A DNA stretch of 64,000 nucleotides from Bacillus sp. REN3 (GCF_017912555.1 NZ_JAERSD010000025.1:1-64000); one strand, 5' to 3'; positions 17,502 to 28,172 are shown, counted from the first letter of the stretch. The notes: a model not told the origin generated them from the letters alone. Numbers and translations are program-made.

Positions 17502-18587
17502 ATGAAACTTGGTGCCCGCATTTTGAAAACGGGAATTGCCATTGTCCTTGCTTTATTCTTGTCTCATATTTTCAATCTTCCATCTCCGGTGTTTGCCGGC
17601 ATTGCGGCAATTTTTGCCTTGCAGCCGACTGTTTACCGTTCTTATCAAACCATCATCGAGCATGTGCAGGGCAACTTGATTGGAGCAGCGACAGCCGTCC
17701 TGTTCGTCATGGCGTTTGGCAACAGCATTTTCATCATTGGGCTGGCCGCTGTTCTAGTCATCACTTTGAACCTGAAGCTTAAGCTTGAAAATACTATTTC
17801 CCTGTCGCTCGTCACCTTGATTGCCATCATGGAAACGCCCGGAGAAAACTTCATCCAGTTCGCGCTGATCCGTTTTTCAACGATCATGTTAGGGGTCATT
17901 TCTGCCTTCATTGTCAATCTTGTGTTCCTGCCGCCAAAGTATGAGAACAAGCTTTTTAATAAAACCTCGACACTGGCGGAGGAAATAACGAAGTGGATCC
18001 GTCTGAGCACCCGCCATGCCTCCGAGCGTGAGCTTCTGAGAGCAGACATTAAGCGTCTGAGTGAAGGAACATTCAAGCTTGATCAGCTGTATAATATGTA
18101 CAAAGAGGAGCGCAATTATTTTAAAAACAACAAGCTGGCCAAATCGCGAAAGCTCGTCATCTACAGACAGATGATCATCACGACGAGAAAAGCCCTGGAA
18201 ACGCTAAAGCGGCTCCATCGCTATGAAAATGAATTCAACCATATGCCGCTTGAGTTCAAGGAAGTCATCCAATATCAGCTTGACTGCCTTGTCAACCACC
18301 ATGAGCAGGTGATGCTGAAATTCGTGGGAAAAATCAGGCCTGAAACTCCTCCTCATGTTGAAGCAGAAGTCTGCCTGAATAAAAACCAGCTGTTTGAATT
18401 ATTTTTGGAGCAGAAAAAGGACTTTTCCGATGTAAATAGCCAAGTCTTCTATCATGTCATGCAGCTTATTTCGATCATCATGGAATACGGAGAGCAGGTC
18501 GAGCACCTGGATACGCTCGTCACAAGCTTCCAGTCTTATCATAAAGATGACCCCAACGTTGATATAGAACAAAATATCGAAATTTAA
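17502..18587 (+). CDS. ygaE: UPF0421 / aromatic acid exporter-like membrane protein YgaE
   Basis: A 361-aa protein of the FUSC/ArAE_1 type (UPF0421). The N-terminal ~150 residues form about five TM helices (AGIAAIFALQPTVYRS is the family signature), followed by a long cytosolic helical domain. It is probably a permease of unknown substrate. ATG 17502 is preceded by AAAGGAAAA. In B. subtilis ygaE lies between ygaD and gsaB. Confidence 0.87.
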   Translation: MKLGARILKTGIAIVLALFLSHIFNLPSPVFAGIAAIFALQPTVYRSYQTIIEHVQGNLIGAATAVLFVMAFGNSIFIIGLAAVLVITLNLKLKLENTISLSLVTLIAIMETPGENFIQFALIRFSTIMLGVISAFIVNLVFLPPKYENKLFNKTSTLAEEITKWIRLSTRHASERELLRADIKRLSEGTFKLDQLYNMYKEERNYFKNNKLAKSRKLVIYRQMIITTRKALETLKRLHRYENEFNHMPLEFKEVIQYQLDCLVNHHEQVMLKFVGKIRPETPPHVEAEVCLNKNQLFELFLEQKKDFSDVNSQVFYHVMQLISIIMEYGEQVEHLDTLVTSFQSYHKDDPNVDIEQNIEI

Positions 18588-18613
18588 AAAGCAGCTTCCC
18601 AGCTGCTTTTTTT
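18586..18613. terminator. Bidirectional terminator ygaE / importer operon
   Basis: AAAAAGCAGCT-TCCC-AGCTGCTTTTTTT: stem with A run on one side and T run on the other, between convergent genes. Confidence 0.88.
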
Positions 18614-18622
18614 GCTTGCTTT

Positions 18623-19522
18623 TTAATTTTTCATCTTCGGATCGAGCGCATCCCTCAGACCGTCTCCCATCAGGTTAAAGCCAAGGACTGTCAGCATGAT
18701 TGCCAATCCAGGGAAGATCATCGTCCAAGGTGCCTGGATCATGAACTGTTTTGCGTCGGCCAGCATCTTGCCCCATTCGGGATTTGGCGCCTCTGCTCCC
18801 AGCCCGAGGAATCCAAGGGCCGCTGCCTCGATGATTGCCGTGGCGACTGCCAGGGTTCCCTGGACGATGATCGGCGCCATGCTGTTCGGAAGGATGTGCT
18901 GGAATAGGATCCTGCTATCCTTCATTCCGACGGCCTTTGCAGCCATGATATACTCTTCTTCCTTGACACTAAGCACCCTTGACCGGATCAGCCTTCCGAA
19001 GTTCGGGATATTGATGATGGCAATCGCGATCAAGGCATTCCGCAGCGATGGCCCAAGAACGGCAACAATCGCGATAGCCAGCAGGATACTCGGGAAAGCG
19101 AGCATGATATCAAACAATCTAGAAATGAGGGCATCAACCCATTTTCCATAGTAACCTGCAAGAATACCAAGCAGGCATCCTGCCACAATCGAGCCCATGA
19201 CTGAAAAAGTCCCGACCCACAAAGAGATCCTCGCTCCATACACAACACGCGAGAAAATGTCACGGCCAAAGTCATCCGTACCGAACCAATGTTCAGCAGA
19301 TGGAGCCTGCAGGCGTTCTTTCATCGCCTGGTCATTGATCCCTTCCGGAGCAATCACTGGTGCGAAAATGGCGAGCAATATAAAGAACAGGACAAGGAAG
19401 GTACCTGCCAGTCCCAGTTTATTTTTCTTGAAACTGTACCATGCTTCCGCCCAGGGAGAAGCTACTTTTTCCTCCGCCTGTACGATGGATGGCTGTATTT
19501 GTTTATCTGTTGAGATTTCCAT
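18623..19522 (-). CDS. Oligopeptide/dipeptide ABC transporter permease (OppC/DppC type)
   Basis: About 299 aa. An N-terminal TM anchor and OppC_N region (residues ~20-60) is followed by the BPD_transp_1 domain with about five TM helices and the EAA-loop pattern EAAALGFLGLG. The frame is open to 19540, where ATG overlaps the stop of the upstream permease (TGATG). AAAGGGGAG is better spaced for the ATG at 19522. It is the last gene of the importer operon. Confidence 0.9.
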   Translation of the reverse strand: MEISTDKQIQPSIVQAEEKVASPWAEAWYSFKKNKLGLAGTFLVLFFILLAIFAPVIAPEGINDQAMKERLQAPSAEHWFGTDDFGRDIFSRVVYGARISLWVGTFSVMGSIVAGCLLGILAGYYGKWVDALISRLFDIMLAFPSILLAIAIVAVLGPSLRNALIAIAIINIPNFGRLIRSRVLSVKEEEYIMAAKAVGMKDSRILFQHILPNSMAPIIVQGTLAVATAIIEAAALGFLGLGAEAPNPEWGKMLADAKQFMIQAPWTMIFPGLAIMLTVLGFNLMGDGLRDALDPKMKN

Positions 19523-19539
19523 CATATTCTCCCCTTTCA

Positions 19540-20541
19540 TCAGTATTTGATCCGAGGATCAATCGCGGCATACAGCAGGTCAACTACAAGGTTGATCAAG
19601 ACAAAAATCAGGGCTATGATCAGGATGCCTGACTGGATCACAGGGTAATCGCGGTAGTTGATGGCTTCATATATATACCTGCCGATACCTGGCCAACTGA
19701 AAATCGTCTCTGTCAGGATTGCGCCGCCAAGGAGCAGTCCAGTCTGCAGACCGATGACAGTAAGCACAGGAATGATTGCATTCTTCAGGGAATGCTTATA
19801 GACCACCCAGAACATACGCATCCCCTTTGCCCTTGCCGTCCTAATGAAATCGGAACGCATGACCTCTAACATCGTTGAACGCGTAATCCTGGCAATGATT
19901 GCCATCGGGATTGTTGCGAGGGCGATTGCCGGGAGAACCAGGTGCTTGAGTACCTCGACAAACTGGTCGGTCTGTCCCTGGATCAATGTATCGATGATGT
20001 AAAAGTGGGTGATAGCCGAGACCGGATTTCTTACCTCTTCACGACCAGAAGTCGGCAGCCAGTCCAAGTTGATAGCGAACAACCATTGTTCCATCAGACC
20101 AAGCCAAAATATCGGCATGGAAACCCCAATCAATGCCAAAATCATCGCGACATAATCGAACCAGGAATTCTGGAACCAGGCGCTGATGATCCCCGCATTC
20201 ACTCCAATGAAAATCGCGATCATCATCGCAACGAAGGATAACTCCATCGTCGCTGCGAGGTAAGGCCAAATTTCATTGCTGATCTCCGATTTGGTCCGGA
20301 GGGATTGGCCAAGGTCACCGGTCAGCAATCCTCCAAGATAGTTAAAATATTGAATATACCAAGCCTGGTCCAGACCAAGCTGCTTCGTCAAATCCGCAAC
20401 GGCTTCCTTTGTCGCCAACTGCCCGAGGATGACCTGGGCAGGGTCGCCGGGAATCGCCCGGATCATGAAAAATACGATAAGAGAAAGACCTAAAAGTACG
20501 GGAACCAGGGATAAAATCCTTCTGATAGAATAGGCAAACAC
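19540..20541 (-). CDS. Oligopeptide/dipeptide ABC transporter permease (OppB/DppB type)
   Basis: About 333 aa with an N-terminal TM helix, a periplasm-side domain (about 25-95) and the BPD_transp_1 domain. It ends in the family's ..YAAIDPRIKY tail. GTG at 20541 (AGGTGG 5 nt upstream) gives the usual MFAYSIRR-type start; GTG 20550 is an alternative. It pairs with OppC to make the inner-membrane channel. Confidence 0.88.
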   Translation of the reverse strand: MFAYSIRRILSLVPVLLGLSLIVFFMIRAIPGDPAQVILGQLATKEAVADLTKQLGLDQAWYIQYFNYLGGLLTGDLGQSLRTKSEISNEIWPYLAATMELSFVAMMIAIFIGVNAGIISAWFQNSWFDYVAMILALIGVSMPIFWLGLMEQWLFAINLDWLPTSGREEVRNPVSAITHFYIIDTLIQGQTDQFVEVLKHLVLPAIALATIPMAIIARITRSTMLEVMRSDFIRTARAKGMRMFWVVYKHSLKNAIIPVLTVIGLQTGLLLGGAILTETIFSWPGIGRYIYEAINYRDYPVIQSGILIIALIFVLINLVVDLLYAAIDPRIKY

Positions 20542-20647
20542 CTTCCCCACCTCATTTCATATGATGTCAGTTTACGAGTATTGCTTTGGCATCTTCTTTT
20601 TTCAAAAGAAAAGGGAGACAGCGCATGTTCTCCCTTTCCCTGTTGCT

Positions 20648-22246
20648 CTATTTTTTGTATTCCACACTTGAAAGCAGGTCAGAACCTGTAGGGTGCGGCT
20701 TGTAGCCTGTTATATCTGCCTTTCCGGCAATGGCAGGCTCAGAGTGGACAAGCGGTACCCAAGGAGCGTCATCTTTGATGATTTCTTGAGCTTGTTTATA
20801 GATTTTTTCACGTTCAGCCTGATCGTTCGTAGATTGTGCTTTGATGAACAGGTCGTGAACCTCTTGATTCTTATAGTAAGAATAGTTGTTGCTGCCGATG
20901 CTGTCCTGGTCCAAAAGGACGTAAAGGAAGTTATCAGCATCGCCATTATCGCCTGTCCAGCCAAGCAGGAATGAATCCGCTTCGCCTAAACGGGCTTTTT
21001 CAAGGTACGTGGCCCACTCGAAAGAAACAATTTTAGCTTTTACGCCGATTTTTTCGAAATTAGCTTGAATGGCTTCTGCAACTTTCTTTCCATCCGGCAT
21101 ATATGGCCTTGCTACCGGCATCGCCCACAGTTCCATCTCGAAGCCATTTTCATAGCCGGCTTCCTTCAATAATTGCTTCGCTTTTTCAAGATCAAATTCA
21201 TAATCCTTGACCTGGTCATTGTAGCCTGCGATTGTTTTCGGCATAGGGTTTATGGCTGGCTCTGCTGCGCCCGCATAGAAAGCATCGATCAATGCCTGCT
21301 TGTCGACCGCATGGTTCAATGCCTGGCGGACCTTTTTATCCTTCAATGGACCGCGTGTACTGTTCAAGCCTAGGTAGGCAACGTTCATGGATGGACGGAA
21401 GAATGCCTGCAGATCAGGGTTCGCCTTGATTTGCTCGACATCGCTGAAGTTTACGCCATCGATCAAGTCAACTTCACCAGTATTCAATGCATTCAAACGC
21501 GCGGAGTTTTCCGGAATGACGCGGAAAATGACGCTGTCAAGCTTCGGAAGTCCTTTTTGCCAGTAGTCTTCATTCTTAACGACCGTAATTTTATCGTTTC
21601 GCTTCCACTCCTTGAATTTGAATGGACCAGTACCAACTGGGTTCTCAACGAACTTGTCGCCGTGGTTCTTGATGGCTTCCGGGCTAGCGATCGCGAATGG
21701 CGACATTGCCAGGTTTTTGTAGAATGGTGCCAATACGCGGTTGAGTGTGATTTCTACTGTATGCTCGTCAACTGCTTTGACTTCCTTGATGACATCCCCG
21801 AATTGAGAGTTGTAGTAATAGAATCGTTCCTTGTTTCCTGCTTTCCAGCGTTCGAAGTTGAAGACAACAGCTTCTGCGTTGAAATCAGTGCCATCGTGGA
21901 ACTTAACCCCTTTGCGAAGCTTCAATGTGTGCTTCAGTCCATCAGGAGATTCTTCCCAATCTTCAGCAAGGCCAGGTTCGATTTCAGTATCCTGCTCACC
22001 AAAGTTGATGAGAGTCTCATAGATATTCTCTGTTACCTTGAATGATTCCCCTTCTGTTGTTGTTGCTGGGTCAAGCGATTCTGAATCGCCTCCGCGGCCA
22101 AATACGAGCGTTCCTCCTGATGAATCTCCCCCATCAGAAGAGGCACCGCCTGTTTTTGAATCGGCCGGCTCTTTGCCGCAGCCAGCAAGGCCTAAGCTTA
22201 AGATCAGGATAAACGCAAAAAACATTAATCCAAGACGCCTTTTCAT
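20648..22246 (-). CDS. Peptide-binding lipoprotein of the ABC importer (SBP_bac_5 family)
   Basis: About 532 aa. A lipoprotein signal peptide MKRRLGLMFF..LGLAGC places the lipidated Cys at about residue 22. A low-complexity Gly/Ser linker and a full family-5 solute-binding domain follow. The ATG at 22246 follows AAAGGGGG; the frame upstream to 22309 is not needed and would hide the signal. It delivers a peptide or similar ligand to the two permeases; ligand specificity cannot be read from sequence. Confidence 0.93.
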   Translation of the reverse strand: MKRRLGLMFFAFILILSLGLAGCGKEPADSKTGGASSDGGDSSGGTLVFGRGGDSESLDPATTTEGESFKVTENIYETLINFGEQDTEIEPGLAEDWEESPDGLKHTLKLRKGVKFHDGTDFNAEAVVFNFERWKAGNKERFYYYNSQFGDVIKEVKAVDEHTVEITLNRVLAPFYKNLAMSPFAIASPEAIKNHGDKFVENPVGTGPFKFKEWKRNDKITVVKNEDYWQKGLPKLDSVIFRVIPENSARLNALNTGEVDLIDGVNFSDVEQIKANPDLQAFFRPSMNVAYLGLNSTRGPLKDKKVRQALNHAVDKQALIDAFYAGAAEPAINPMPKTIAGYNDQVKDYEFDLEKAKQLLKEAGYENGFEMELWAMPVARPYMPDGKKVAEAIQANFEKIGVKAKIVSFEWATYLEKARLGEADSFLLGWTGDNGDADNFLYVLLDQDSIGSNNYSYYKNQEVHDLFIKAQSTNDQAEREKIYKQAQEIIKDDAPWVPLVHSEPAIAGKADITGYKPHPTGSDLLSSVEYKK

Positions 22247-22324
22247 GATTTTCCCCCTTTGTTTTTTCGGTCCAGCTTTTAAATGCCAGTCCATAAATCT
22301 ATCATTCACGCTATCTGCTTCCTC

Positions 22325-23293
22325 CTATGAATAGAGGTGACAGGCAGCAAAATGACCAGGTTCAACTTCTTTCAGTTCCGGTCTGTCTGTCATGCAAATT
22401 TCCATGCATTCCTTGCATCTTGTATGGAAAGCACAGCCTTGCGGCGGATTTGCCGGGCTTGGGATATCTCCGGCCAATAACTCCCTGTCCCTCTTGATTT
22501 CCGGATCAGGAATTGGAACTGCTGCAAGCAGTGCCTTTGTATAAGGATGGAGCGGATTGTCATACAGCTTTTCCGCATCTGTTATTTCAACAAGCCTGCC
22601 CAAATACATGACGCCAACCCTGTCGCTAATGTGCTTCACGACACCGAGGTCATGCGCGATGAAAATATAGGTCAATTGGAATTCCCTTTGCAGGTCCTCC
22701 AATAGATTCAAAACCTGTGATTGGATCGACACATCCAGCGCCGACACAGGCTCATCGGCAATAATCAGCTTAGGCCTGGTCATCAAAGCCCGGGCAATCC
22801 CAATCCGTTGGCGCTGTCCGCCGCTGAACTGGTGGGGGTACCTTTTGGCGTGATAGCTGCTGAGGCCGACGACCTCTAGCATCTCCTTCACCATTTGTTT
22901 ACGCTCTTTTTTTGTCCCGATTCCATGGACAATCAAAGGCTCTTCGAGAATCTTTTCAACCGTATGCCTCGGATTCAACGATGCGTATGGGTCCTGGAAC
23001 ACCATCTGCATATCCTTCCGGGTTTTTCGCATCTCTTCCTGCGACAGCCCGACCAGTTCCTTTCCTTCGAAAACAACTTTTCCTTCCGTAGGATTGATCA
23101 GGCGCATCAGCATCCTGCCAGTGGTTGATTTGCCACATCCGGACTCGCCAACAAGCCCGAGTGTTTCCCCTTTATTGACCCAGAAACTGATATCATCCAC
23201 TGCCTTGACGTTCCCAGTCTGTTTCCCGAGCACTCCTCCAGTGATCGGGAAGTATTTTTTAAGGCCTTCAACCTGTAAAAGTACTTCTGGCAT
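22325..23293 (-). CDS. Oligopeptide/dipeptide ABC transporter ATPase (OppF/DppF type)
   Basis: A 322-aa ATPase. Walker A GESGCGKST, signature FSGGQRQRIGIAR and Walker B LIIADEPVSALDVS are intact, and the C-terminal oligopeptide-transporter extension carries the C..H..C cluster pattern near HTRCKEC. GAAGGAGG precedes ATG 23293, and its start overlaps the end of the OppD-type gene by 26 bp, so translation is coupled. Confidence 0.93.
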   Translation of the reverse strand: MPEVLLQVEGLKKYFPITGGVLGKQTGNVKAVDDISFWVNKGETLGLVGESGCGKSTTGRMLMRLINPTEGKVVFEGKELVGLSQEEMRKTRKDMQMVFQDPYASLNPRHTVEKILEEPLIVHGIGTKKERKQMVKEMLEVVGLSSYHAKRYPHQFSGGQRQRIGIARALMTRPKLIIADEPVSALDVSIQSQVLNLLEDLQREFQLTYIFIAHDLGVVKHISDRVGVMYLGRLVEITDAEKLYDNPLHPYTKALLAAVPIPDPEIKRDRELLAGDIPSPANPPQGCAFHTRCKECMEICMTDRPELKEVEPGHFAACHLYS

Positions 23294-24281
23294 CGGTTAC
23301 TTCCTCCTTCTCATGCAGCAGGCAGCGCACTGAATGACCTGGCTTCCCTGTTTCATAAAGTTCAGGGTTCTCACTCAGGCATCTATCCATGGCAAATTCG
23401 CACCTTGCCGCAAATCTGCATCCAGACTTAATCGAACCAGGCTTTGGAACATTCCCTGGAATCGAGTACAGCCGTTCCTGTTTCGCACGGATATCGGGAA
23501 TCGACTTAAGAAGCCCCATTGTATATGGGTGTTTAGGATCTTTAAAAATATCCTTGACAAGCCCTTCCTCGACAACCTTGCCGGCGTACATGACTATTAC
23601 ACGCTGGCAGACCTCGGCAACAACACCGAGATCGTGAGTGATCATGATGATCGCGGTATCAAGTTTTTCATTCAAATCCTTCATCAGTGTGAGGATTTGC
23701 GCCTGGATAGTCACATCAAGTGCGGTTGTCGGCTCATCCGCAATCAGCACCCGTGGATGACAGCTAAGCGCCATCGCAATCATGACCCTTTGCCTCATCC
23801 CTCCGGACAGCTGATGGGGGTACTCATTCATTATTTGTTCGGCTCTCGGAAGGCCGACAAGCTTGAGCATTTCAATCGACTGCTGCTGTGCAGCCTTCTT
23901 ACCAAGTTTCTTGTGTATCTTCAGGGCTTCAGTCAGCTGCTGGCCAATCGTGAACAGCGGATTGAGTGAAGTCATCGGCTCCTGGAAAATCATCGCTATT
24001 TCATTTCCCCTGATTTCACGCATCCTCTTTTCCGTAGCATGGACGAGGTCTTCCCCATTCAGGAGGATTTTCCCCCCGACTATTTTCCCCGGCGGCTGGG
24101 GAATCAGCTTCATGATGGATAGCGATGTAACGCTTTTGCCGCATCCGGATTCCCCGACGATCCCGAGGATTTCCCCCTTATGGACGGAAAAACTCACATC
24201 ATCGACAGCCGGGACTTCTCCATCCGATGTAATAAAAGATGTTCTTAAATTTCTTACATCCAATACCGGAGCATGTACCAA
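23268..24281 (-). CDS. Oligopeptide/dipeptide ABC transporter ATPase (OppD/DppD type)
   Basis: A 337-aa ATPase. Walker A GESGCGKSV, signature LSGGMRQRVMIAM, Walker B LIADEPTTALDVT, and the C-terminal Cys-containing extension (CRFAARCEFAMDRC). The start is TTG at 24281, since GAGAGGAG lies 7 nt upstream and no in-frame ATG is near. First gene of the five-gene importer operon: D-F-binding protein-B-C. Confidence 0.92.
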   Translation of the reverse strand: MVHAPVLDVRNLRTSFITSDGEVPAVDDVSFSVHKGEILGIVGESGCGKSVTSLSIMKLIPQPPGKIVGGKILLNGEDLVHATEKRMREIRGNEIAMIFQEPMTSLNPLFTIGQQLTEALKIHKKLGKKAAQQQSIEMLKLVGLPRAEQIMNEYPHQLSGGMRQRVMIAMALSCHPRVLIADEPTTALDVTIQAQILTLMKDLNEKLDTAIIMITHDLGVVAEVCQRVIVMYAGKVVEEGLVKDIFKDPKHPYTMGLLKSIPDIRAKQERLYSIPGNVPKPGSIKSGCRFAARCEFAMDRCLSENPELYETGKPGHSVRCLLHEKEEVTDARSTFTG

Positions 24282-24478
24282 TTTTCTACTCCTCTCCGTT
24301 GCAAAATTATTATTGTTGAATACTGTCTGTGTAAAAACATTTTATATTAAATACTATGAGATAGTCCACTGATTTTTCTAAATTGTTTAAATATAACGAA
24401 GATTTCAACTATAATCAGGACTTTAGTCCCGTTTTTATTCAGGGAAAGTTGGGAAAAAGATGCAATTGACCATAGAAA

Positions 24479-24507
24479 AACCGAAGCGCCTTCATTGCAC
24501 TTCGGTT
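24479..24507 (-). terminator. ygaD terminator
   Basis: Minus strand AACCGAAG ... CTTCGGTT followed by TTTTC, just after the ygaD stop. Confidence 0.82.
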
Positions 24508-24520
24508 GGAAAGAAATTAT

Positions 24521-26269
24521 TCAGTTTTCAAGCTGCTGCACCTGGAAGAGTCTATAATACCCGCCCTTGATGGACATCAGTTCGTCGTGGCTGCCAACCT
24601 CTACGATCTGGCCATGCTCTAGGAGTACGATCCTGTCAGCATGCGTTATGGTCGACAGGCGGTGGGCGACAATGAAAGTGGTGCGGTCCTTTGCCAGCTT
24701 TTCGATTGCTTCCTGGATCAAATGCTCGCTCTCTAGGTCGAGGGCCGACGTTGCCTCATCAAGGATCAGGATCGGCGGATTCTTCAAAAACACGCGGGCA
24801 ATAGCGATACGCTGTTTTTGGCCTCCTGAAAGCTTGACTCCTCTTTCCCCAACTTTCGTATCATACCCGTCGGACAGATTCATGATGAATTCATGCGCAT
24901 TTGCGGCCTTTGCTGCCTCGATTACTTCTTCGTCGCTTGCTTCAGGCTTTCCTAACAAAATATTTGACTTGACCGATTCGCTGAATAAAATATTATCCTG
25001 CGACACCATACCGATTTTATCCCTCAGGGAACGGACCTTGAAAGAGCGGATATCTTTCCCGTCAAGAAGGATCTCTCCCTCGGTGACATCGAAGAACCTC
25101 GGAATCAGGCTGACAAAAGAAGACTTGCCGCCTCCACTCATCCCGACAAGCGCGATTGTCTCGCCTTTTTTCACATCAATGTTCAGGTTTTTCAACACAG
25201 TTTCGCTCTCTTCCTCATAAGCAAAGCTGACATTCCTGAATGAAATATCACCATGCACCTTGTCCAGCTCGACTGCGTCAGCCGAGTCCTGGATGTCGTA
25301 TTTTTCATCCATGAATTCAAATACACGATCCATCGATGCAATGGCTTGCGTCAGGGTCGTCGATGAGTTGACAAGCCTGCGGAGCGGATTATACAGCCTG
25401 TCGATGTAGGCGATGAAGGCCACCATTTCCCCGATACTCAGGTTCCCCTGGATAACCTGATAACCTGAAAAACCGATGACGATCAGCGGGGCGATGTCCG
25501 TGATCGTATTGACTGCTGCGAACGCTTTCGCATTCCAGCTTGTATGCTCCAATGCTTTCATCAGGAAATTCTTGTTCTGCCGGTCGAACTGGGTCTGTTC
25601 GTAATCCTCGATAGCGAAGCTTTTAATGACGGAAATACCGGCGACGCGCTCATGCAAATAGCTTTGTACCTCTGCAAGGGCCTGCGAACGTTTCCGGGTC
25701 AGCTTGCGCAAGTTCCCGAAAAAATATTTTACCGAAAAAGCATAAAATGGGAACAGGATCAAGGAGACGAGTGTGAGCTGGACGTCCATCGTGAACATGA
25801 TTGCAGCTGCGATCAAAATCGTTGCGATATCAAGCCAAAGATTCATCAACCCTGTAATCACAAAAGTCTTTGTTTGCTCGACATCGTTGATGACCCTCGA
25901 AATGACCTCGCCAGCCCTGGTATTCGAGTAGTATCTGAAACTCAGCCTCTGAAGATGGGTGAATAGCCTGTCCCTGATGTCATAAAGGATTTTGCTCGCA
26001 GTCCACTGCGCAAAATATTGCCGATAATATTCGATCGGTGGACGGAACACGACAAAAACGATGACCATAATGCCCATCACCCAAAATAACCTGCTCGATT
26101 TTTCAGCTGTGCTCATCGTTTCATTGCCGATAATATCGTCGAGGACAAATTTAATCAATAACGGGATCAGAAGCGGAATCGCGAATTTGAGGATTCCAAT
26201 GAAAATTGTCCCGATAATCTGTATCCGATATGGTTTTACGAATTCTAAATATCTGCGTATGCTGCCCAA
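24521..26269 (-). CDS. ygaD: ABC exporter half-transporter YgaD
   Basis: A 582-aa fused ABC exporter: six-TM membrane domain (residues ~1-320), then an ATPase with Walker [10 protein letters not shown], signature [14 protein letters not shown], Walker [13 protein letters not shown] with catalytic Glu, and H-loop AHRLST. It probably works as a homodimer; the substrate is unknown (multidrug/lipid type). TTG 26269 is the likely start, with GAGGGGG 7 nt upstream. B. subtilis has ygaD next to ygaC and ygaE. Confidence 0.9.
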   Translation of the reverse strand: MGSIRRYLEFVKPYRIQIIGTIFIGILKFAIPLLIPLLIKFVLDDIIGNETMSTAEKSSRLFWVMGIMVIVFVVFRPPIEYYRQYFAQWTASKILYDIRDRLFTHLQRLSFRYYSNTRAGEVISRVINDVEQTKTFVITGLMNLWLDIATILIAAAIMFTMDVQLTLVSLILFPFYAFSVKYFFGNLRKLTRKRSQALAEVQSYLHERVAGISVIKSFAIEDYEQTQFDRQNKNFLMKALEHTSWNAKAFAAVNTITDIAPLIVIGFSGYQVIQGNLSIGEMVAFIAYIDRLYNPLRRLVNSSTTLTQAIASMDRVFEFMDEKYDIQDSADAVELDKVHGDISFRNVSFAYEEESETVLKNLNIDVKKGETIALVGMSGGGKSSFVSLIPRFFDVTEGEILLDGKDIRSFKVRSLRDKIGMVSQDNILFSESVKSNILLGKPEASDEEVIEAAKAANAHEFIMNLSDGYDTKVGERGVKLSGGQKQRIAIARVFLKNPPILILDEATSALDLESEHLIQEAIEKLAKDRTTFIVAHRLSTITHADRIVLLEHGQIVEVGSHDELMSIKGGYYRLFQVQQLEN

Positions 26270-26701
26270 CCTGTTTCCCCCTCACGGAGCTGTCTATCTC
26301 TAGTCAAAGCTCATTTTTATTTTGTTGGCAAGGTTGATTGAAGCGGAATCAACAGGCAAGCTTGATACAGCCAATCATTGAAAAAGCGCAGGGCTCCTGC
26401 CTTTCGGCGAATCATAGCCAGCCACCAAAGGTCGTTGCCGAGCAGCTCCCTGCTCTAAGTTAAAAACAACTGATTCTGGATCATTTGAAACTGCCAAATT
26501 AGGCAACTCTTCAAGAAAATTCAGTGGATAACAATTCCAAGGCACAAGAGTGCCCTGCTGGACAGGATTTCAAAATGGCTGATGCATATCCTTTTGGATT
26601 GAGCCTGATTGTTGACCGTGTTTGCTTAGATACTGCATGCGGTAAATACGAAACAAACCTGTTGATAAAAATCAACAGGCTTTTATCGGACTCCTTGATT
26701 T
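26270..26701. other. Intergenic, ygaC to ygaD
   Basis: About 430 bp. Apart from the ygaC terminator (26658-26679) and a small GAGCAG/CTGCTC dyad near 26444-26459, nothing recognisable is seen. Short open frames on both strands (26511-26745) lack ribosome sites and have no coding look. Confidence 0.5.
26658..26679 (-). terminator. ygaC terminator
   Basis: CCTGTTGAT-AAAA-ATCAACAGG perfect 9-bp stem; on the minus strand it is followed by TTTGTTT. Confidence 0.75.
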
Positions 26702-27232
26702 TTAGCGCCGGTAAGTCAAGTACCGCTCGTACCATATGTCGATGAAATCAGGCGCAAACGGACCTTTCCTCTGCCTGATCCAGCGCTTCAGCTTTTCTAC
26801 ATTGTACTTCAGGATTTTATCGATCACATCCGGATATTGCATTTCTTTTCTGTGTCTTTCATATTCATCTTCATCGAGTAAGTTGAACGTCATATCAGGG
26901 AAAACTTTAATATCAAGATCATAATCAATATATTTCAACGCTTCTCCATCAAAAATGAATGGGGAACTGATATTGCAGTAATAATACACGCCATCTTCCC
27001 GGATCATGCCAATCACATTGAACCAGTGCTGAGAATGGAAGTAACAGATCGCTGGCTCCCGTGTGATCCACGTTCTTCCATCCGACTCTGTTACGACTGT
27101 CCTGTCATTGCCGCCAATCACAAGATTTTGTGTTCCCTTTAAGACGGTTGTTTCTTCCCAGACCCGATGGATGTGCCCATTATGCTTATAGCTGTGTATC
27201 TGCACAGATTCACCTTCTGTGGGTACGCCCAT
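26702..27232 (-). CDS. ygaC: DUF402 protein YgaC (nucleoside tri-/diphosphatase family)
   Basis: A 176-aa member of the DUF402/UPF0374 family. Characteristic segments are [25 protein letters not shown] and [13 protein letters not shown], with acidic residues that bind metal in the family. Family members hydrolyse nucleoside tri- and diphosphates. Conserved position between ygaB and ygaD. Confidence 0.9.
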   Translation of the reverse strand: MGVPTEGESVQIHSYKHNGHIHRVWEETTVLKGTQNLVIGGNDRTVVTESDGRTWITREPAICYFHSQHWFNVIGMIREDGVYYYCNISSPFIFDGEALKYIDYDLDIKVFPDMTFNLLDEDEYERHRKEMQYPDVIDKILKYNVEKLKRWIRQRKGPFAPDFIDIWYERYLTYRR

Positions 27233-27461
27233 GTTCTTCTCCCCTACTTTCCTTGCTGGAAGCTTTGCAACCTATCTATGCTTATTCTACCGATAAAATC
27301 AAAACGACAAAAGGCAACAAAGAATGATTCCTGTTTTTTATTATTATAACGGTTCAGCAGAGAATTTAAAACAAAAGAGCCACCGATTTCCATCGATGGC
27401 AAGCCAAAAACCGGGATAGTTTTATAAAAGTTCATTTTTTCCCGGGGGAAGGCTCAGTGGC

Positions 27462-27725
27462 TCAGCCTTTAAGCGATACCGCCCCAGTCAGCTCCTGATA
27501 AGTGCCGATCACTTCTTCTGTCTGCCTCTCGAATATATTGTGAATTTCCTTCAATTCCTGCTTTTTCATGTCAATCTCGGCCCGTACTTCCTTGAGCCCA
27601 GCTTTTAGCTTGAGGGCATCGAGCTGCTTTTCAATCTCCTGGCATCTTTCCAATTCAGACTGCAGATAGAGAAGCTTTTCCATCGTTTGCATCTGCGAAG
27701 AAACCAATTCATTAAATTTTTCCAT
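27462..27725 (-). CDS. ygaB: YgaB-like coiled-coil protein
   Basis: About 87 aa, almost entirely charged and helical (heptad-like region ~15-75), matching YgaB in size, composition and position. ATG 27725 is chosen with AGGTGG upstream; the frame is also open from GTG 27740. Function unknown. Confidence 0.75.
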   Translation of the reverse strand: MEKFNELVSSQMQTMEKLLYLQSELERCQEIEKQLDALKLKAGLKEVRAEIDMKKQELKEIHNIFERQTEEVIGTYQELTGAVSLKG

Positions 27726-27740
27726 CCCTTTTTCCACCAC

Positions 27741-28140
27741 CTGTGAAATTTAATCTCCTAATAAGTATTCTGTCGGCCTGGCTATATTCCTTTGGCTAGT
27801 TATGTAGATGGATTGGAATCTTTGTCGAACTGCATTCCCCTAAAAAACCGCTTCCCTGCCCGCTGATAGGAATGACCTTAAATTCAGAGGATTACGGGAT
27901 GGATCCAGGGATTCAGAGAGGCTTCATAAACTTCCTATAATCAATTGATCGACCATCGATTAAACTGACTCTGTGACACCCCAGCAAACCGACTCCAACT
28001 AAGATTAAGACAGCCTCAACCGTAAGATTCATTCCTTAGGATTAAATTCATTTTAAATGGAAGTAATATCCGGATTTCCCCTTGCTTAAGACTGAATTAT
28101 GAAGAGGTTTCCGGGGGGCAAGCGGGAAAAAGCAATCGGA
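27741..28140. other. Intergenic, sspE to ygaB
   Basis: About 400 bp without a recognisable gene, RNA or repeat; it presumably holds the ygaB promoter on the minus strand. Confidence 0.5.
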
Positions 28141-28172
28141 AAAGACACTTTCCAGATTGGAAAGTGCCTTTT
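28141..28172 (-). terminator. sspE terminator
   Basis: Minus strand GGCACTTTCC-AATCT-GGAAAGTGTC (one mismatch) then TTTT, 15 nt after the sspE stop. Confidence 0.85.

Noticed and set aside
26511..26745. Overlapping ORFs on both strands between ygaC and ygaD
   Set aside because: No Shine-Dalgarno, no family look, and they overlap the ygaC terminator.
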